Shown here: in pieces, positions 1-8,834 of the stretch | Layout: each line of letters starts with the position of its first letter | Numbering within the stretch: position 1 is the first letter of the stretch | DNA from: an uncultured Bacteroidota bacterium | GTDB taxonomy: Bacteria > Bacteroidota > Bacteroidia > Flavobacteriales > Flavobacteriaceae | DNA length: 50,864 nucleotides | Direction of reading: 5' to 3' | Assembly: GCA_902619315.1 (NCBI GenBank) | Contig: CACNDW010000011.1 | Span: forward strand, 1 to 50,864 | Notes under the pieces: model-generated | The model's input: the letters and a program-made list of their open reading frames with translations, nothing else | Told to the model about the DNA's origin: nothing | The model's database searches: none | Program-made: the position numbers and the translations under genes

Positions 1-1
1 A

Positions 2-820
2 AAAAAAATAGCCATTCAGGGAATAAAAGGTTCTTTTCATGATCAAGTAGTTCGGGAGTACTACACCGGTTCTAATGAGCTTGTGGAGTGCTTATCTTTT
101 GATGCATTGGCCCAATCAGTGGCCAAAGGAGCTTGTGATCAGGCAGTTATGGCTATAGAAAACTCAATCGCAGGATCCATACTACCCAACTATGCCCTCC
201 TGGATCAATACGAATTGGTCATCTCCGGAGAACACTATCTTAGCATCCGACACAATTTGATGGCACTTCCAGGTCAAAAAATTGAAAACATAAAGGAGGT
301 CTATTCTCACCCGATGGCATTATTACAGTGTAAAAATTTTTTTCATGCCTATCCGCACATCAAACTAGTAGAAAGCAATGACACTGCAGAGGAAGCTCTA
401 AAAATCAGTAAGAACAAAATTAAAGCACGTGGAGCTATAGGAGGGAAAACAGCTGCTGAGATATATGGTTTAGATATTTTGAGCCCCTCTATTCAAACCA
501 TCAAAAATAATATCACCCGTTTTGTGATCGTTCAAAAAGAGAAAGTAAAACAGTCAAACAAGATCAGTAAAGCAGCGTGGAAATTCGTTTTGGATCACAA
601 ACGAGGAAGTTTGGCTACAGCGCTGAATGTGGTAAGCGATTGTAACCTTAACCTGACTAAAATACAATCCCTTCCAGTGATCGAAACTCCAGGGAAATAT
701 GCTTTTTTTGTAGATGTCACTTTTGAAGAACCTAAAGACTATTTTAAAGCAAAGTCACTATTAGAAATCATGGCCACTTCCTTTAAGGTGTTGGGCGAAT
801 ACGCTTCACGAAAACAATGA
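2..820 (+). CDS. pheA: Prephenate dehydratase, 5' end cut by window edge
   Basis: Converts prephenate to phenylpyruvate in phenylalanine synthesis (cytosol). The frame is open to the left edge and begins KKIAIQGIKGSFHD, the usual PheA N-terminus, so only a few bases including the start codon are missing. A GTG at 83 is internal and not the start. The dehydratase domain carries the conserved TRF motif near residue 173. A C-terminal ACT regulatory domain follows, with GSLATAL and IQSLPVIETPGKYAFF in place of the canonical GALA and ESRP motifs, so feedback by phenylalanine is plausible but not certain. It has no fused chorismate mutase; that activity is on the DAHP synthase three genes downstream. 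The stop overlaps the next start by 4 nt (ATGA), so the genes are probably translationally coupled. Confidence 0.95.
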   Translation, partial: KKIAIQGIKGSFHDQVVREYYTGSNELVECLSFDALAQSVAKGACDQAVMAIENSIAGSILPNYALLDQYELVISGEHYLSIRHNLMALPGQKIENIKEVYSHPMALLQCKNFFHAYPHIKLVESNDTAEEALKISKNKIKARGAIGGKTAAEIYGLDILSPSIQTIKNNITRFVIVQKEKVKQSNKISKAAWKFVLDHKRGSLATALNVVSDCNLNLTKIQSLPVIETPGKYAFFVDVTFEEPKDYFKAKSLLEIMATSFKVLGEYASRKQ

Positions 821-1965
821 CAGCAAAAAGATTAAATACAGTTAAGGAGTACTATTTTTCAGAAAAGTTAAGGGAAGTTTCTTTGATGGTGGCAGCTGGT
901 AATCCAGTCATTAACATTGGCATTGGCAGCCCCGACCTTCCCCCTCATCCAAAAGTTGTAGCTGCACTTAAGGAGAGTTTTGATCACCCCAAAGTACATC
1001 AGTATCAAAGTTATCAGGGGGTTCCAGAGTTGCGTCAGGCCATTGCCGAGTTTTACCAAAAACACTATCAATACAACGCAAACCCTATAAGTGAAATCCT
1101 TCCTCTTATGGGATCAAAGGAGGGAATAATGCATATTTCAATGGCTTTTTTAAATCCAGGAGATAAGGTATTGATTCCTAATCCTGGCTATCCTACCTAT
1201 CAGTCCGTTACAAGACTGGTGGAGGCAGAACCAGTCTTTTATGATTTAGATGCTCAAAATCAATGGCAACCCAATTTTGATGATTTGGATCGAATGGATT
1301 TGTCTGATGTCAAATTGATGTGGGTCAATTATCCTCACATGCCCACAGGGGCTAGTGCACAGAAAGAAACTTTTGAAAAATTAATTGTCTGGGCAAAGGA
1401 AAAAGACATCTTATTGGTCAATGATAACCCTTACAGTTTTGTTTTAACTGATCATCCTCAAAGTATGATGTCTGTCCCTGGCGCCAAGGATGTGGGCATG
1501 GAATTGAACTCATTGAGCAAGTCTTTCAATATGGCCGGTTGGCGTGTGGGCATGGTTTTGGGGAATCAAAAAAATATCAATGCTGTATTGAAGGTTAAAA
1601 GCAATATGGATTCTGGTATGTTTTATGGAATTCAGAGAGGTGCTATAGCTGCTCTTCAAGTGCAAGATAGCTGGTTCAAAAAACTCAATAATATCTATGA
1701 TGAGAGAAAAAAGCTGATCTTTAAACTTGCCACTCTCCTGAAGACAGATTTCGATACTAATAGTAGTGGACTGTTTGTTTGGGCCAAAATGAGAAATACC
1801 TCGATGTCTTCCGTACATTATATTGAGGAAATTTTACAAAAACATCATGTTTTTATTGCGCCTGGAAGTATATTTGGGAGCCAAGGTGAAGGATATATCC
1901 GCTTTTCCCTTTGTGTGGAGGCAGAACAAATCAGTAAAGCCATAAAAAGAATTAGTAAAAAATGA
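817..1965 (+). CDS. Class I/II PLP-dependent aminotransferase of the aromatic operon
   Basis: A 382-residue fold-type I aminotransferase. The PLP-binding lysine is K235 in LSKSFNMAGWRVG. The loop that is usually NPNNPTG reads NYPHMPTG here. Its place between pheA and tyrA suggests that it transaminates phenylpyruvate and 4-hydroxyphenylpyruvate (or prephenate) to finish Phe/Tyr synthesis; this substrate choice is inferred from context. It overlaps pheA by 4 nt upstream and tyrA by 4 nt downstream (ATGA at both joints), so it is a coupled operon member. An alternative is an LL-diaminopimelate-aminotransferase-like enzyme, less likely in this context. Confidence 0.9.
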   Translation: MTAKRLNTVKEYYFSEKLREVSLMVAAGNPVINIGIGSPDLPPHPKVVAALKESFDHPKVHQYQSYQGVPELRQAIAEFYQKHYQYNANPISEILPLMGSKEGIMHISMAFLNPGDKVLIPNPGYPTYQSVTRLVEAEPVFYDLDAQNQWQPNFDDLDRMDLSDVKLMWVNYPHMPTGASAQKETFEKLIVWAKEKDILLVNDNPYSFVLTDHPQSMMSVPGAKDVGMELNSLSKSFNMAGWRVGMVLGNQKNINAVLKVKSNMDSGMFYGIQRGAIAALQVQDSWFKKLNNIYDERKKLIFKLATLLKTDFDTNSSGLFVWAKMRNTSMSSVHYIEEILQKHHVFIAPGSIFGSQGEGYIRFSLCVEAEQISKAIKRISKK

Positions 1966-2840
1966 AAATAGGAATTATTGGTGTTGGATTAATTGGTGGT
2001 TCACTTGCACTTTCGGCCAGGGAACACATTCCCGACGTGCAAATTTACGGGAGCAACAGGAGCGAAACCAACTTGCAAAAGTCTTTGGACTTGGGATTAA
2101 TTGATTACAGATTAGATGACTCCATGATAAAGCAGATGGATATAATACTGCTGGCCATACCTGTAGATGGGGCCATGGATCGATTGGTTGATTTGTTGGA
2201 CGAGGTCAATGATAACGCATTAATAATGGATTTTGGATCTACCAAAACGGCAATTTGCCAACAAGTAGCATTGCATTCCAAGCGTGGACAGTTTTTGGCC
2301 ACCCACCCTATTGCAGGTACTGAATATTCTGGCCCTGACTCAGCACTTTCCGATCTATTTAAAGACAAAATTCAAATCCTTTGTGAGATTCATAAGACCC
2401 GCCCCGATCTCTTGGAGTGGGCTCAAGATTGGTTCAAAAAAATAGGGATGAAATTAAGGGAAATGGACCCCGTAGAGCATGACCAACACATTACTTATGT
2501 GTCTCATTTGTCCCATATCACCTCCTATATGTTGGGTAAAACCGTAATGGAAAAAGAAAAAGATCAGTCCGCTATTTTTGACATGGCTGGGAGTGGGTTT
2601 TCCTCAACCGTCCGTTTGGCAAAAAGTTCCCCTAATATGTGGGTTCCTATTTTTAAACAGAACAAAGAAAACATTAGTAAAACACTATCACAATACATCA
2701 ATAATTTAAATCAGTTTAAACAACTTTTGGATGCTGATAAATTTGACGAATTACACGAGCAAATTCTGGAGATTAACAAAATTCGTCTGATTTTAGATGG
2801 CATTACCAATACTACAAAAACAAATAAAAATGGAAAATAG
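1962..2840 (+). CDS. tyrA: Prephenate dehydrogenase
   Basis: Oxidatively decarboxylates prephenate to 4-hydroxyphenylpyruvate in tyrosine synthesis. The 292-residue protein opens with a Rossmann NAD(P) fingerprint, GVGLIGGSLAL. It carries the family motif THPIAGTEYSGP near residue 113 and a helical C-terminal dimerisation half with HITYVSHLSHI. There is no ACT or chorismate mutase domain. Start ATG 1962 overlaps the previous stop, and its own 3' end overlaps the DAHP synthase start by 11 nt. Confidence 0.95.
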   Translation: MKIGIIGVGLIGGSLALSAREHIPDVQIYGSNRSETNLQKSLDLGLIDYRLDDSMIKQMDIILLAIPVDGAMDRLVDLLDEVNDNALIMDFGSTKTAICQQVALHSKRGQFLATHPIAGTEYSGPDSALSDLFKDKIQILCEIHKTRPDLLEWAQDWFKKIGMKLREMDPVEHDQHITYVSHLSHITSYMLGKTVMEKEKDQSAIFDMAGSGFSSTVRLAKSSPNMWVPIFKQNKENISKTLSQYINNLNQFKQLLDADKFDELHEQILEINKIRLILDGITNTTKTNKNGK

Positions 2841-3912
2841 TAAAGAAATGAGTGCCTGGCTGGAAGATTTTGGTTTGGATCATCCACTAGTCATTGCCGG
2901 TCCTTGTAGCGCAGAAACAGAGGAGCAAGTTCTTAAAATTGCACATGAATTAAAAGACACTGATGTGACTGTTTTTCGGGCAGGTATATGGAAACCCAGA
3001 ACCCGACCCGGCATGTTTGAGGGTGTTGGTGCTATTGGTTTAGACTGGCTCAAAAAAGTAAAGGATCAAACAGGATTGTTGATCTCAACAGAGGTAGCCA
3101 ATAAAGATCACGTGAAATTGGCATTGGAGGCAGATGTTGACATTTTATGGATCGGGGCTAGGTCAACAGTAAGTCCATTCATCGTTCAGGAAATTGCCGA
3201 TGCATTGAATGGAACGGATAAAATCGTTTTGGTCAAAAATCCAGTTAATCCCGATTTGGCCCTTTGGATGGGTGGTCTGGAAAGACTCTACTCTGCCAAC
3301 ATCAAAAAATTGGGTGTTATTCACAGAGGTTTCTCCACCTACGACAAATCAAAATACCGCAATAACCCAGAGTGGCAAATTGCTGTTGAGTTCCAAAATA
3401 AATTTCCAGATATACCATTGATCTGTGATCCGTCTCATATTGCAGGACGAAGGGATTTGATTTTTAATCTCAGTCAGAGAGCTTTAGATCTCAATTTTGA
3501 TGGTCTTATGATAGAAACCCATTGGGACCCAGACAATGCCTGGAGTGATGCCAAACAGCAGGTAACTCCGGGACGTTTGGTTGAGATCATGAATAATCTA
3601 AAAATTCGAAAAGTGACTACGGATGAAAAAAGCTATCAATTAGAATTGGAGACTTTGCGGGAACAAATTGATGTAAGTGATCAGATAATTTTGGACGCTT
3701 TAGGTAAACGAATGAAAGTTGCTGAGTCTATTGGAACACTCAAAAAAGGCAATAACGTCGCAGTTCTACAAAATAAACGTTGGAATGAAATTTTGCAGAC
3801 AATGAGAGCTCGGGGAGGTGAAAGGGGTTTAAGTGAGGAATTCATTACCCGAATATTTAAAGCGATTCACCAGGAGTCGATTAATCACCAAGAAAAGGTG
3901 ATTAACGGATAA
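2830..3912 (+). CDS. Bifunctional DAHP synthase / chorismate mutase
   Basis: Catalyses the first shikimate step (PEP plus erythrose-4-phosphate to DAHP) and, through a fused AroQ-type domain, chorismate to prephenate. The N-terminal barrel shows VIAGPCSAE, FRAGIWKPRTRPG and CDPSHIAGRRD, typical of the KDO8P-synthase-like (type I-beta) DAHP synthases. The C-terminal ~90 residues (LETLREQIDVSDQIILDALGKRM onward) are a chorismate mutase. I chose ATG 2830 (MENSKEMSAW, 360 aa) over an in-frame ATG at 2797 that lies deep in tyrA and adds 11 non-conserved residues. Fusion of CM to DAHP synthase lets prephenate or chorismate control pathway entry allosterically (known for this family). It is the last gene of the operon. 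Confidence 0.95.
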   Translation: MENSKEMSAWLEDFGLDHPLVIAGPCSAETEEQVLKIAHELKDTDVTVFRAGIWKPRTRPGMFEGVGAIGLDWLKKVKDQTGLLISTEVANKDHVKLALEADVDILWIGARSTVSPFIVQEIADALNGTDKIVLVKNPVNPDLALWMGGLERLYSANIKKLGVIHRGFSTYDKSKYRNNPEWQIAVEFQNKFPDIPLICDPSHIAGRRDLIFNLSQRALDLNFDGLMIETHWDPDNAWSDAKQQVTPGRLVEIMNNLKIRKVTTDEKSYQLELETLREQIDVSDQIILDALGKRMKVAESIGTLKKGNNVAVLQNKRWNEILQTMRARGGERGLSEEFITRIFKAIHQESINHQEKVING

Positions 3913-3915
3913 GTT

Positions 3916-3941
3916 AAAAAGCCTCTTGATGGAGGCTTTTT
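3916..3941. terminator. Bidirectional rho-independent terminator
   Basis: Perfect 10-bp inverted repeat AAAAAGCCTC / GAGGCTTTTT with a 6-nt loop, A-rich on one side and T-rich on the other. It lies between the convergent ends of the aromatic operon and aspartate aminotransferase and can stop transcription from both sides. Confidence 0.9.
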
Positions 3942-3945
3942 AATT

Positions 3946-5124
3946 TTAGATTAAAGCGTTTTTGATTCTTTCTACAGCCGTCTCGATTTCGTCTTCAGAT
4001 GCAGCATAAGAAATACGAATGCATTCAGAATTACCAAAAGCCTCACCAGTAACAGTGGCTACATGAGCCTCTTCCAATAATAATAAAGCAAAATCATTTG
4101 CATTTTGGATGGTTTTTCCCTTGATGGTTTTTCCAAAATAGTAGGAAATGTCAGGGAAAACATAGAATGCTCCCTGAGGTTCGTTGAGTTTGAATCCAGG
4201 AATTTTAGAGAGCAAATTTAAGATAAGCCCTCTTCTTTTGTTGAATTCATCTACCATGTATTGTATTTTACTGGTAGGGGCTGATATTGCAGCAATAGTT
4301 GCTCTTTGAGCAATACAATTGGATCCTGAAGTCATTTGTCCCTGTAATTTGTTACAACCCTTTGCGATCCATTCCGAAGCACCGATGTAACCAATTCGCC
4401 ATCCGGTCATGGCAAATGCCTTGGCTACTCCGTTTACGGTAATAGTACGCTCATACAATTCGGGAATGGCCGCAATACTGAAGTGGGGAGTGCCATAATT
4501 GATGTGTTCGTAGATTTCATCCGATAAAATATAAATGTTAGGATATTTTTGTAAAACAACCCCTAATTCACGATACTCTTCTTCAGTGTAAATGGTTCCA
4601 CTTGGATTATTGGGTGAATTAAACATCACAAGTTTGGTTTTGGGGGTGATGGCCGCTTCGAGTTGTTCAGGTGTAATCTTAAAATCATGATCTACAGATG
4701 ATGGAATAATGATGGGTTTTGCTTCAGCCAAAGTTGCAATGGCAGAGTAGCTTACCCAATAGGGTGCCGGTAATAATACCTCATCACCTGGATCGAGCAA
4801 GACCATACAAACATTGGCAATAGATTGTTTGGCGCCAGTCGAGACAACGATCTGTGAGGCTTGATATTCTAATCCATTGTCTCGCTTAAATTTTTCACAT
4901 ATTGCAGACTTTAAATCAGCATAACCATCTACTGGTGAATATGAATTATAATTGTCTTTTACTGCCTGAATTGCAGCGTCTTTGATGAATTCAGGAGTGT
5001 TGAAATCAGGCTCTCCTAAACTGAGACCGATAATGTCAATACCTTGAACCTTTAATTCTCTTGCTTTTGCTGCCATAGCCAGTGTTGCGGAGGCTGGTAG
5101 GCTCTTGATTCGATTTGATAACAT
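3946..5124 (-). CDS. aspC: Aspartate aminotransferase (class I PLP enzyme)
   Basis: A 392-residue aminotransferase of subgroup I-gamma, interconverting aspartate/2-oxoglutarate and oxaloacetate/glutamate. The PLP lysine is K235 in NGVAKAFAMTGWRIGY; NSPNNPSG (169-176) and SDEIYE (201-206) are cofactor and substrate contacts, and GEPDFNTP (38-45) is the N-terminal signature. Some enzymes of this subgroup also transaminate prephenate, which would suit the neighbouring aromatic operon; that is inference. It lies 12 nt downstream of the desaturase gene on the same strand, so the two may be co-transcribed. Confidence 0.92.
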   Translation of the reverse strand: MLSNRIKSLPASATLAMAAKARELKVQGIDIIGLSLGEPDFNTPEFIKDAAIQAVKDNYNSYSPVDGYADLKSAICEKFKRDNGLEYQASQIVVSTGAKQSIANVCMVLLDPGDEVLLPAPYWVSYSAIATLAEAKPIIIPSSVDHDFKITPEQLEAAITPKTKLVMFNSPNNPSGTIYTEEEYRELGVVLQKYPNIYILSDEIYEHINYGTPHFSIAAIPELYERTITVNGVAKAFAMTGWRIGYIGASEWIAKGCNKLQGQMTSGSNCIAQRATIAAISAPTSKIQYMVDEFNKRRGLILNLLSKIPGFKLNEPQGAFYVFPDISYYFGKTIKGKTIQNANDFALLLLEEAHVATVTGEAFGNSECIRISYAASEDEIETAVERIKNALI

Positions 5125-5136
5125 TAAAAAATTGAC

Positions 5137-6246
5137 TTATGATTTAACATAAACAGGCCGCATGCCCATTTGTTTTAAAAATTTAAAATGAGAAATAATA
5201 GCGCTACGCGTATTTCTGTACTCGTTATATGGTAGATTGAATTCGCGTGCTGTTTTTTTGACAATTCCTGATATTTTACTGTAGTGAATATGAGAAATGT
5301 GAGGAAAAATGTGATGTTCAATCTGATGATTTAACCCCCCGGTAAACCAGTTAATAACTCTATTATTGGTAGAAAAATTGACTGTGGTTTTGAGTTGGTG
5401 AACTACCCATGAATTTTTCATATTACCAGTTTTAAAATCCGGTATAGGCATGTCCGCCTCATCAATTACATGAGCCAACTGGAAAACTAAACTTAAAATT
5501 AAACTTGCGGTGTAATGCATCACAAAAAATCCAATCAACAACTTCCACCAAATAATGTTGAAAACAAAGATGGGCAAAAAGATCCAAATTGAGAAATAAA
5601 TGATTTTCGATATAAATAGACCCACCCATTGTTTAGAATGACTTTTACTGTTCAAGTATGATAAATTATTTTTTTGATAACGGCTAAGTCTGACAAAATC
5701 TGAAACAATAGCCCATTTGAGAGTCAATAAACCGTAAAGGAAAATAGAGTAAAAATGTTGAAACCTGTGGTGAGGTCTCCACTTTGCATGTTTCGAAAAA
5801 CGCAATACTACCCCTGCTTCAAGATCTTCGTCATGGTCTTTGATATTGGTGTAGGTGTGGTGCAATAGATTATGTTGTATTTTCCAGTTAAATACATTAC
5901 CAGCAAGAATGTAAATGCTGCCGCCCATTAATTTATTAACCCAAGGGTATTTGGAAAAGGAACCGTGGTTTCCGTCATGCATTACATTCATGCCCACTCC
6001 AGCCATACCAATACCAATTAAAATCGCCAGAAAAAGTTTAAACCAATCGTTAAAGTTTGTAGAGATAATGATTACAAATGGAGCTATCAATATGGTAAAC
6101 ATAATTAGTGACTTTAGGTAAAGTTTCCAGTTGCCAGTCTTTTCCAATTTATTGTCTTTAAAATATTGATTTACTCTTTTGTTTAGAGTTTGAAAAAACT
6201 CTTTGGATTCTTTTCGAGAAAAACTTGGTATCAATTTTCTGGTCAT
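5137..6246 (-). CDS. Membrane fatty-acid (acyl-CoA/acyl-lipid) desaturase
   Basis: A 369-residue integral-membrane di-iron desaturase. The three histidine boxes are HDGNH (90-94), HNLLHH (125-130) and HQIEHH (about 306-311). The Q in the third box and the spacing resemble front-end (delta-5/delta-6-like) desaturases, but there is no fused cytochrome b5 domain. Hydrophobic segments lie at about 46-64, 70-90, 170-190 and 210-260. The probable role is adjusting membrane fluidity or making unsaturated fatty acids; regiospecificity cannot be read from sequence. A TAATTTTA box at 6276-6269 (minus strand) is a possible weak promoter. Confidence 0.9.
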   Translation of the reverse strand: MTRKLIPSFSRKESKEFFQTLNKRVNQYFKDNKLEKTGNWKLYLKSLIMFTILIAPFVIIISTNFNDWFKLFLAILIGIGMAGVGMNVMHDGNHGSFSKYPWVNKLMGGSIYILAGNVFNWKIQHNLLHHTYTNIKDHDEDLEAGVVLRFSKHAKWRPHHRFQHFYSIFLYGLLTLKWAIVSDFVRLSRYQKNNLSYLNSKSHSKQWVGLFISKIIYFSIWIFLPIFVFNIIWWKLLIGFFVMHYTASLILSLVFQLAHVIDEADMPIPDFKTGNMKNSWVVHQLKTTVNFSTNNRVINWFTGGLNHQIEHHIFPHISHIHYSKISGIVKKTAREFNLPYNEYRNTRSAIISHFKFLKQMGMRPVYVKS

Positions 6247-6319
6247 AAGTTAATTGTTGTTGGTTAGGTAAAATTATTGAATTTTAAAGCATTCTCTTTA
6301 TTTTTAAAAAAAAAATGAA

Positions 6320-6940
6320 TTGAATTTTATTTACAACTACTTTCCCGATTTTGATCCTAAACAAAAACAACAGTTGGAATTAATGTTTAGTATCTACAAG
6401 GAATGGAATATCCGTATCAATGTAATTTCCAGAAAAAACATTGATTATTTTTATTTACATCACGTTCTTCATTCACTATCCATAGCAAAATTTATTCAAT
6501 TCAAAGTTGGAAGTAATATACTTGACATTGGTACTGGAGGTGGTTTTCCTGGAGTACCATTGGCCATATTGTTCCCCAAAGCACAATTCCATTTGGTAGA
6601 CAGTATTGGAAAGAAAATTAATGTTATAAATGATGTAAAGAGTAAAATTGGATTAGATAATATTAGCACCTACTATGATCGGGCAGAAAATCTGAAATTG
6701 GAGGTTGATTTTGTCGTTTCTAGAGCCGTTGCTCCCCTTCAAACAATTGTCAATTGGTCGGCTAAAAATATTAGTAATAAACAGAATCACTCGATAAGAA
6801 ATGGATTTTTGTGCCTAAAGGGTGGAAATCTTCAGAAGGAGCTTTCAGCATTTAAATTGGCGAGGGTAGTATTTTTAAGAGATTATTTTAGGGAAGCATT
6901 TTTTGAAACAAAAAAACTGGTTTATTTTCCTAAGAACTAG
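6320..6940 (+). CDS. rsmG: 16S rRNA (guanine-527-N7)-methyltransferase, TTG start
   Basis: SAM-dependent methylation of G527 in 16S rRNA. The 206-residue protein has the RsmG motifs INVISRKNID, HHVLHSL, the SAM loop ILDIGTGGGFPGVP, and VSRAVAPL. The only in-frame initiator giving the conserved N-terminus is TTG at 6320. An ATG sits at 6315 in another frame and meets TGA after two codons. One extra G after that ATG would put it in frame (giving MELNFIYNYF), so the start may have been altered by a single-base loss or a sequencing error. The stop codon shares a CTAG palindrome with apaG on the other strand. Confidence 0.9.
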   Translation: MNFIYNYFPDFDPKQKQQLELMFSIYKEWNIRINVISRKNIDYFYLHHVLHSLSIAKFIQFKVGSNILDIGTGGGFPGVPLAILFPKAQFHLVDSIGKKINVINDVKSKIGLDNISTYYDRAENLKLEVDFVVSRAVAPLQTIVNWSAKNISNKQNHSIRNGFLCLKGGNLQKELSAFKLARVVFLRDYFREAFFETKKLVYFPKN

Positions 6941-7323
6941 TTAAGAATAAACAGTGTAGACAGCCTAAATAGGGGTATTTCTACCTTAAATATTTTTGTA
7001 GAAGAAAGATCAATCATTGTGTAGGTCCCTTTCATAGCTCCAAATGCTGATGATAGCAAACAACCGGATTTATATTTGTGAACCTCACCAGGGTTTATTA
7101 TTGGTTTTTTACCTTTAACCCCAGTGCCATTGACGTATTGGTTTTTGTTCATAGTTTCAATTATTTTCCAATGACGGGTTAACAATTGAACAGAACTCTT
7201 ACTTTGATTTTCTATTTCAATTTGATAAGCAAAGGCAAAGTGAAGAACATTGTCTTTTAGGAAACTTCCATTATAATCTGTATCCACTGTGATCTTTATT
7301 CCTCTTGTTACCTGTTGAATCAT
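6937..7323 (-). CDS. apaG: ApaG-family protein (FN3-like fold)
   Basis: A 128-residue all-beta ApaG domain protein with the family pattern SSVQLLTRHWKI, VNGTGVKGKKPIINPGE, and YKSGCLLSSAFGAMKGTY. In enterobacteria ApaG is linked to Co2+/Mg2+ efflux; the biochemical role is unsettled. I chose ATG 7323 (MIQQVTRGIKITV) because it matches the usual family length; a TTG at 7353 would add ten residues. Its stop shares CTAG (6937-6940) with the rsmG stop. Confidence 0.9.
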   Translation of the reverse strand: MIQQVTRGIKITVDTDYNGSFLKDNVLHFAFAYQIEIENQSKSSVQLLTRHWKIIETMNKNQYVNGTGVKGKKPIINPGEVHKYKSGCLLSSAFGAMKGTYTMIDLSSTKIFKVEIPLFRLSTLFILN

Positions 7324-7404
7324 TAAATAGATTCTAAAATATTCATAACTCAATTTAATTAAATTTCTGTGATTGTCAACTGTAAAAAGTTGGATAAAAA
7401 TCTA

Positions 7405-8664
7405 TTAATCAAAAATTTCAAAAGACGAAGTTTTACCAACTGCAATCAAAGAATCATAAAGATTTCCAAAATATCTATAGTATACAAAAATCAAATATCT
7501 ATTTTCAGTTAGAGCATGAGAACCACTAATTTCATTATAAAGTTTAGACTTGGGTGTCTTGGCTATAAATTTGTAATTGTAAACACCCTGTTTTAGAAGC
7601 ATTATCCCCTCATAAATTTCCAAAGCGGGATTATAATACATTTTATTAGTTTCATTCAATTCATAATTGTTGAATTTTCCATAGATATAAATTTCTTGAT
7701 CTTTAAATTCTACTGGGGTAGACAAACTGAAATAAACCCAACTGTAGTCTGCTTCAATATTCCCATTTTCTGATCCTTGTAAAGTCCTAATAATGAAATC
7801 TCCATTAAGATCCTGGGTAAAACTGTATGGGAATCCCCTGCGTAAGTAATTTGTCGTCAGGTAAGACTCATACAAACGATTCAACTTTACCATACTGACA
7901 TTTGCACTAGTAATTTGAATGTTCTTTGTATCAAAAAAAAGATATTCATTACCGCCGTAAAAGCTACTTTCAGCGTCATAACGGTATTCCAAACGATTAC
8001 CATCATTGTATTGCGGCTTTAGCGAATTAATAGCCGAATTCCATTGTTCGTTTTGGAGGATTGTGACGTGCAATTGATTTTGAGGATCACGAAAAAATTC
8101 TCCCTTTGGTGGGACAATGGAGAATTGAACATTTTGGTGTGTATTGTAATATTGAAGGTCACGGGTTCTGAAAACCTTGGCATTTACTTTAGCCCCCTCC
8201 TCATAAATCACAAACCTTCTTGAAAAAACCATTTTATCTGACTCATTGTAAATTTCCAAGAGATAATTTCCCGATATTAAAAATTCCGTCTGTTCATTAG
8301 GCAAAACTAGCTGGTAGTGAGTGTAAGGTTGGAGAGTATTGAAGGATGTTTGATAATTTTCAATTCTCAAATTATCAAAACCTTTTAGATATTCATTTTG
8401 AAACAAGTTTGAAGGCGTCCAGTCGTGATTAAAGTATTTGATTTTGTAGTAGTAATTACGTTCATCTCCATTAAGATCATCGAAATGCAATTCAAATGGT
8501 TCTCCAAGTTTTTGCACTGGAAATTGAATTTCAGAATTTTGATTTTTAAAAACAATTGATTTAATGGATTGAAGAAATAATTTTTCTTGAGAATTTTGTC
8601 CCAAAACTGTCTGAATGAAACAGAATATAAATGCAAAATGTTTAAGCAAGTAATTTTTAAACAT
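7405..8664 (-). CDS. Type IX secretion system plug protein (DUF5103)
   Basis: A 419-residue exported protein with a signal peptide (MFKNYLLKHFAFIFCF, likely cleavage after VLGQ). The first half matches the Bacteroidota family once called DUF5103, now the T9SS plug domain: QSIKSIVF, FPVQKLGEPFELHFDDL, YYYKIKYFNHDW, and SFNTLQPYTHYQL. The second half carries a carbohydrate-binding-like beta-sandwich (EIYIYGKFNNYELNE). In Flavobacterium the plug seals the SprA translocon pore at the outer membrane from the periplasmic side (known for the family). The order apaG-plug-nqrA recurs in flavobacteria. The next gene, nqrA, is divergent. Confidence 0.8.
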   Translation of the reverse strand: MFKNYLLKHFAFIFCFIQTVLGQNSQEKLFLQSIKSIVFKNQNSEIQFPVQKLGEPFELHFDDLNGDERNYYYKIKYFNHDWTPSNLFQNEYLKGFDNLRIENYQTSFNTLQPYTHYQLVLPNEQTEFLISGNYLLEIYNESDKMVFSRRFVIYEEGAKVNAKVFRTRDLQYYNTHQNVQFSIVPPKGEFFRDPQNQLHVTILQNEQWNSAINSLKPQYNDGNRLEYRYDAESSFYGGNEYLFFDTKNIQITSANVSMVKLNRLYESYLTTNYLRRGFPYSFTQDLNGDFIIRTLQGSENGNIEADYSWVYFSLSTPVEFKDQEIYIYGKFNNYELNETNKMYYNPALEIYEGIMLLKQGVYNYKFIAKTPKSKLYNEISGSHALTENRYLIFVYYRYFGNLYDSLIAVGKTSSFEIFD

Positions 8665-8737
8665 ATCGTAAAATTAGAAATTTAAATGCATTTGGCGGGT
8701 CAGTTTCAGTAAGCTTTGACAAAAAGTTAAACGACTA

Positions 8738-8767
8738 TTTAGAATGGTTATAAATTACATATTTTTG
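8738..8767 (+). promoter_or_regulatory. Candidate promoter of the nqr operon
   Basis: TATTTTTG at 8760-8767 fits the Bacteroidota -7 consensus TAnnTTTG. TTTA at 8738-8741, 18 nt upstream, is a weak -33 element. It would give a leader of roughly 60 nt before nqrA. Confidence 0.5.
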
Positions 8768-8834
8768 CCATTTATTCATTTTAAGGGGTGAGGCTTTATT
8801 AGTAAATTTGATGGATTTTAGAAATTTTCACAAT

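Noticed and set aside
2797..2829. An upstream ATG for DAHP synthase
   Set aside because: The 11 extra residues are simply tyrA sequence in another frame; the family N-terminus begins at 2830.
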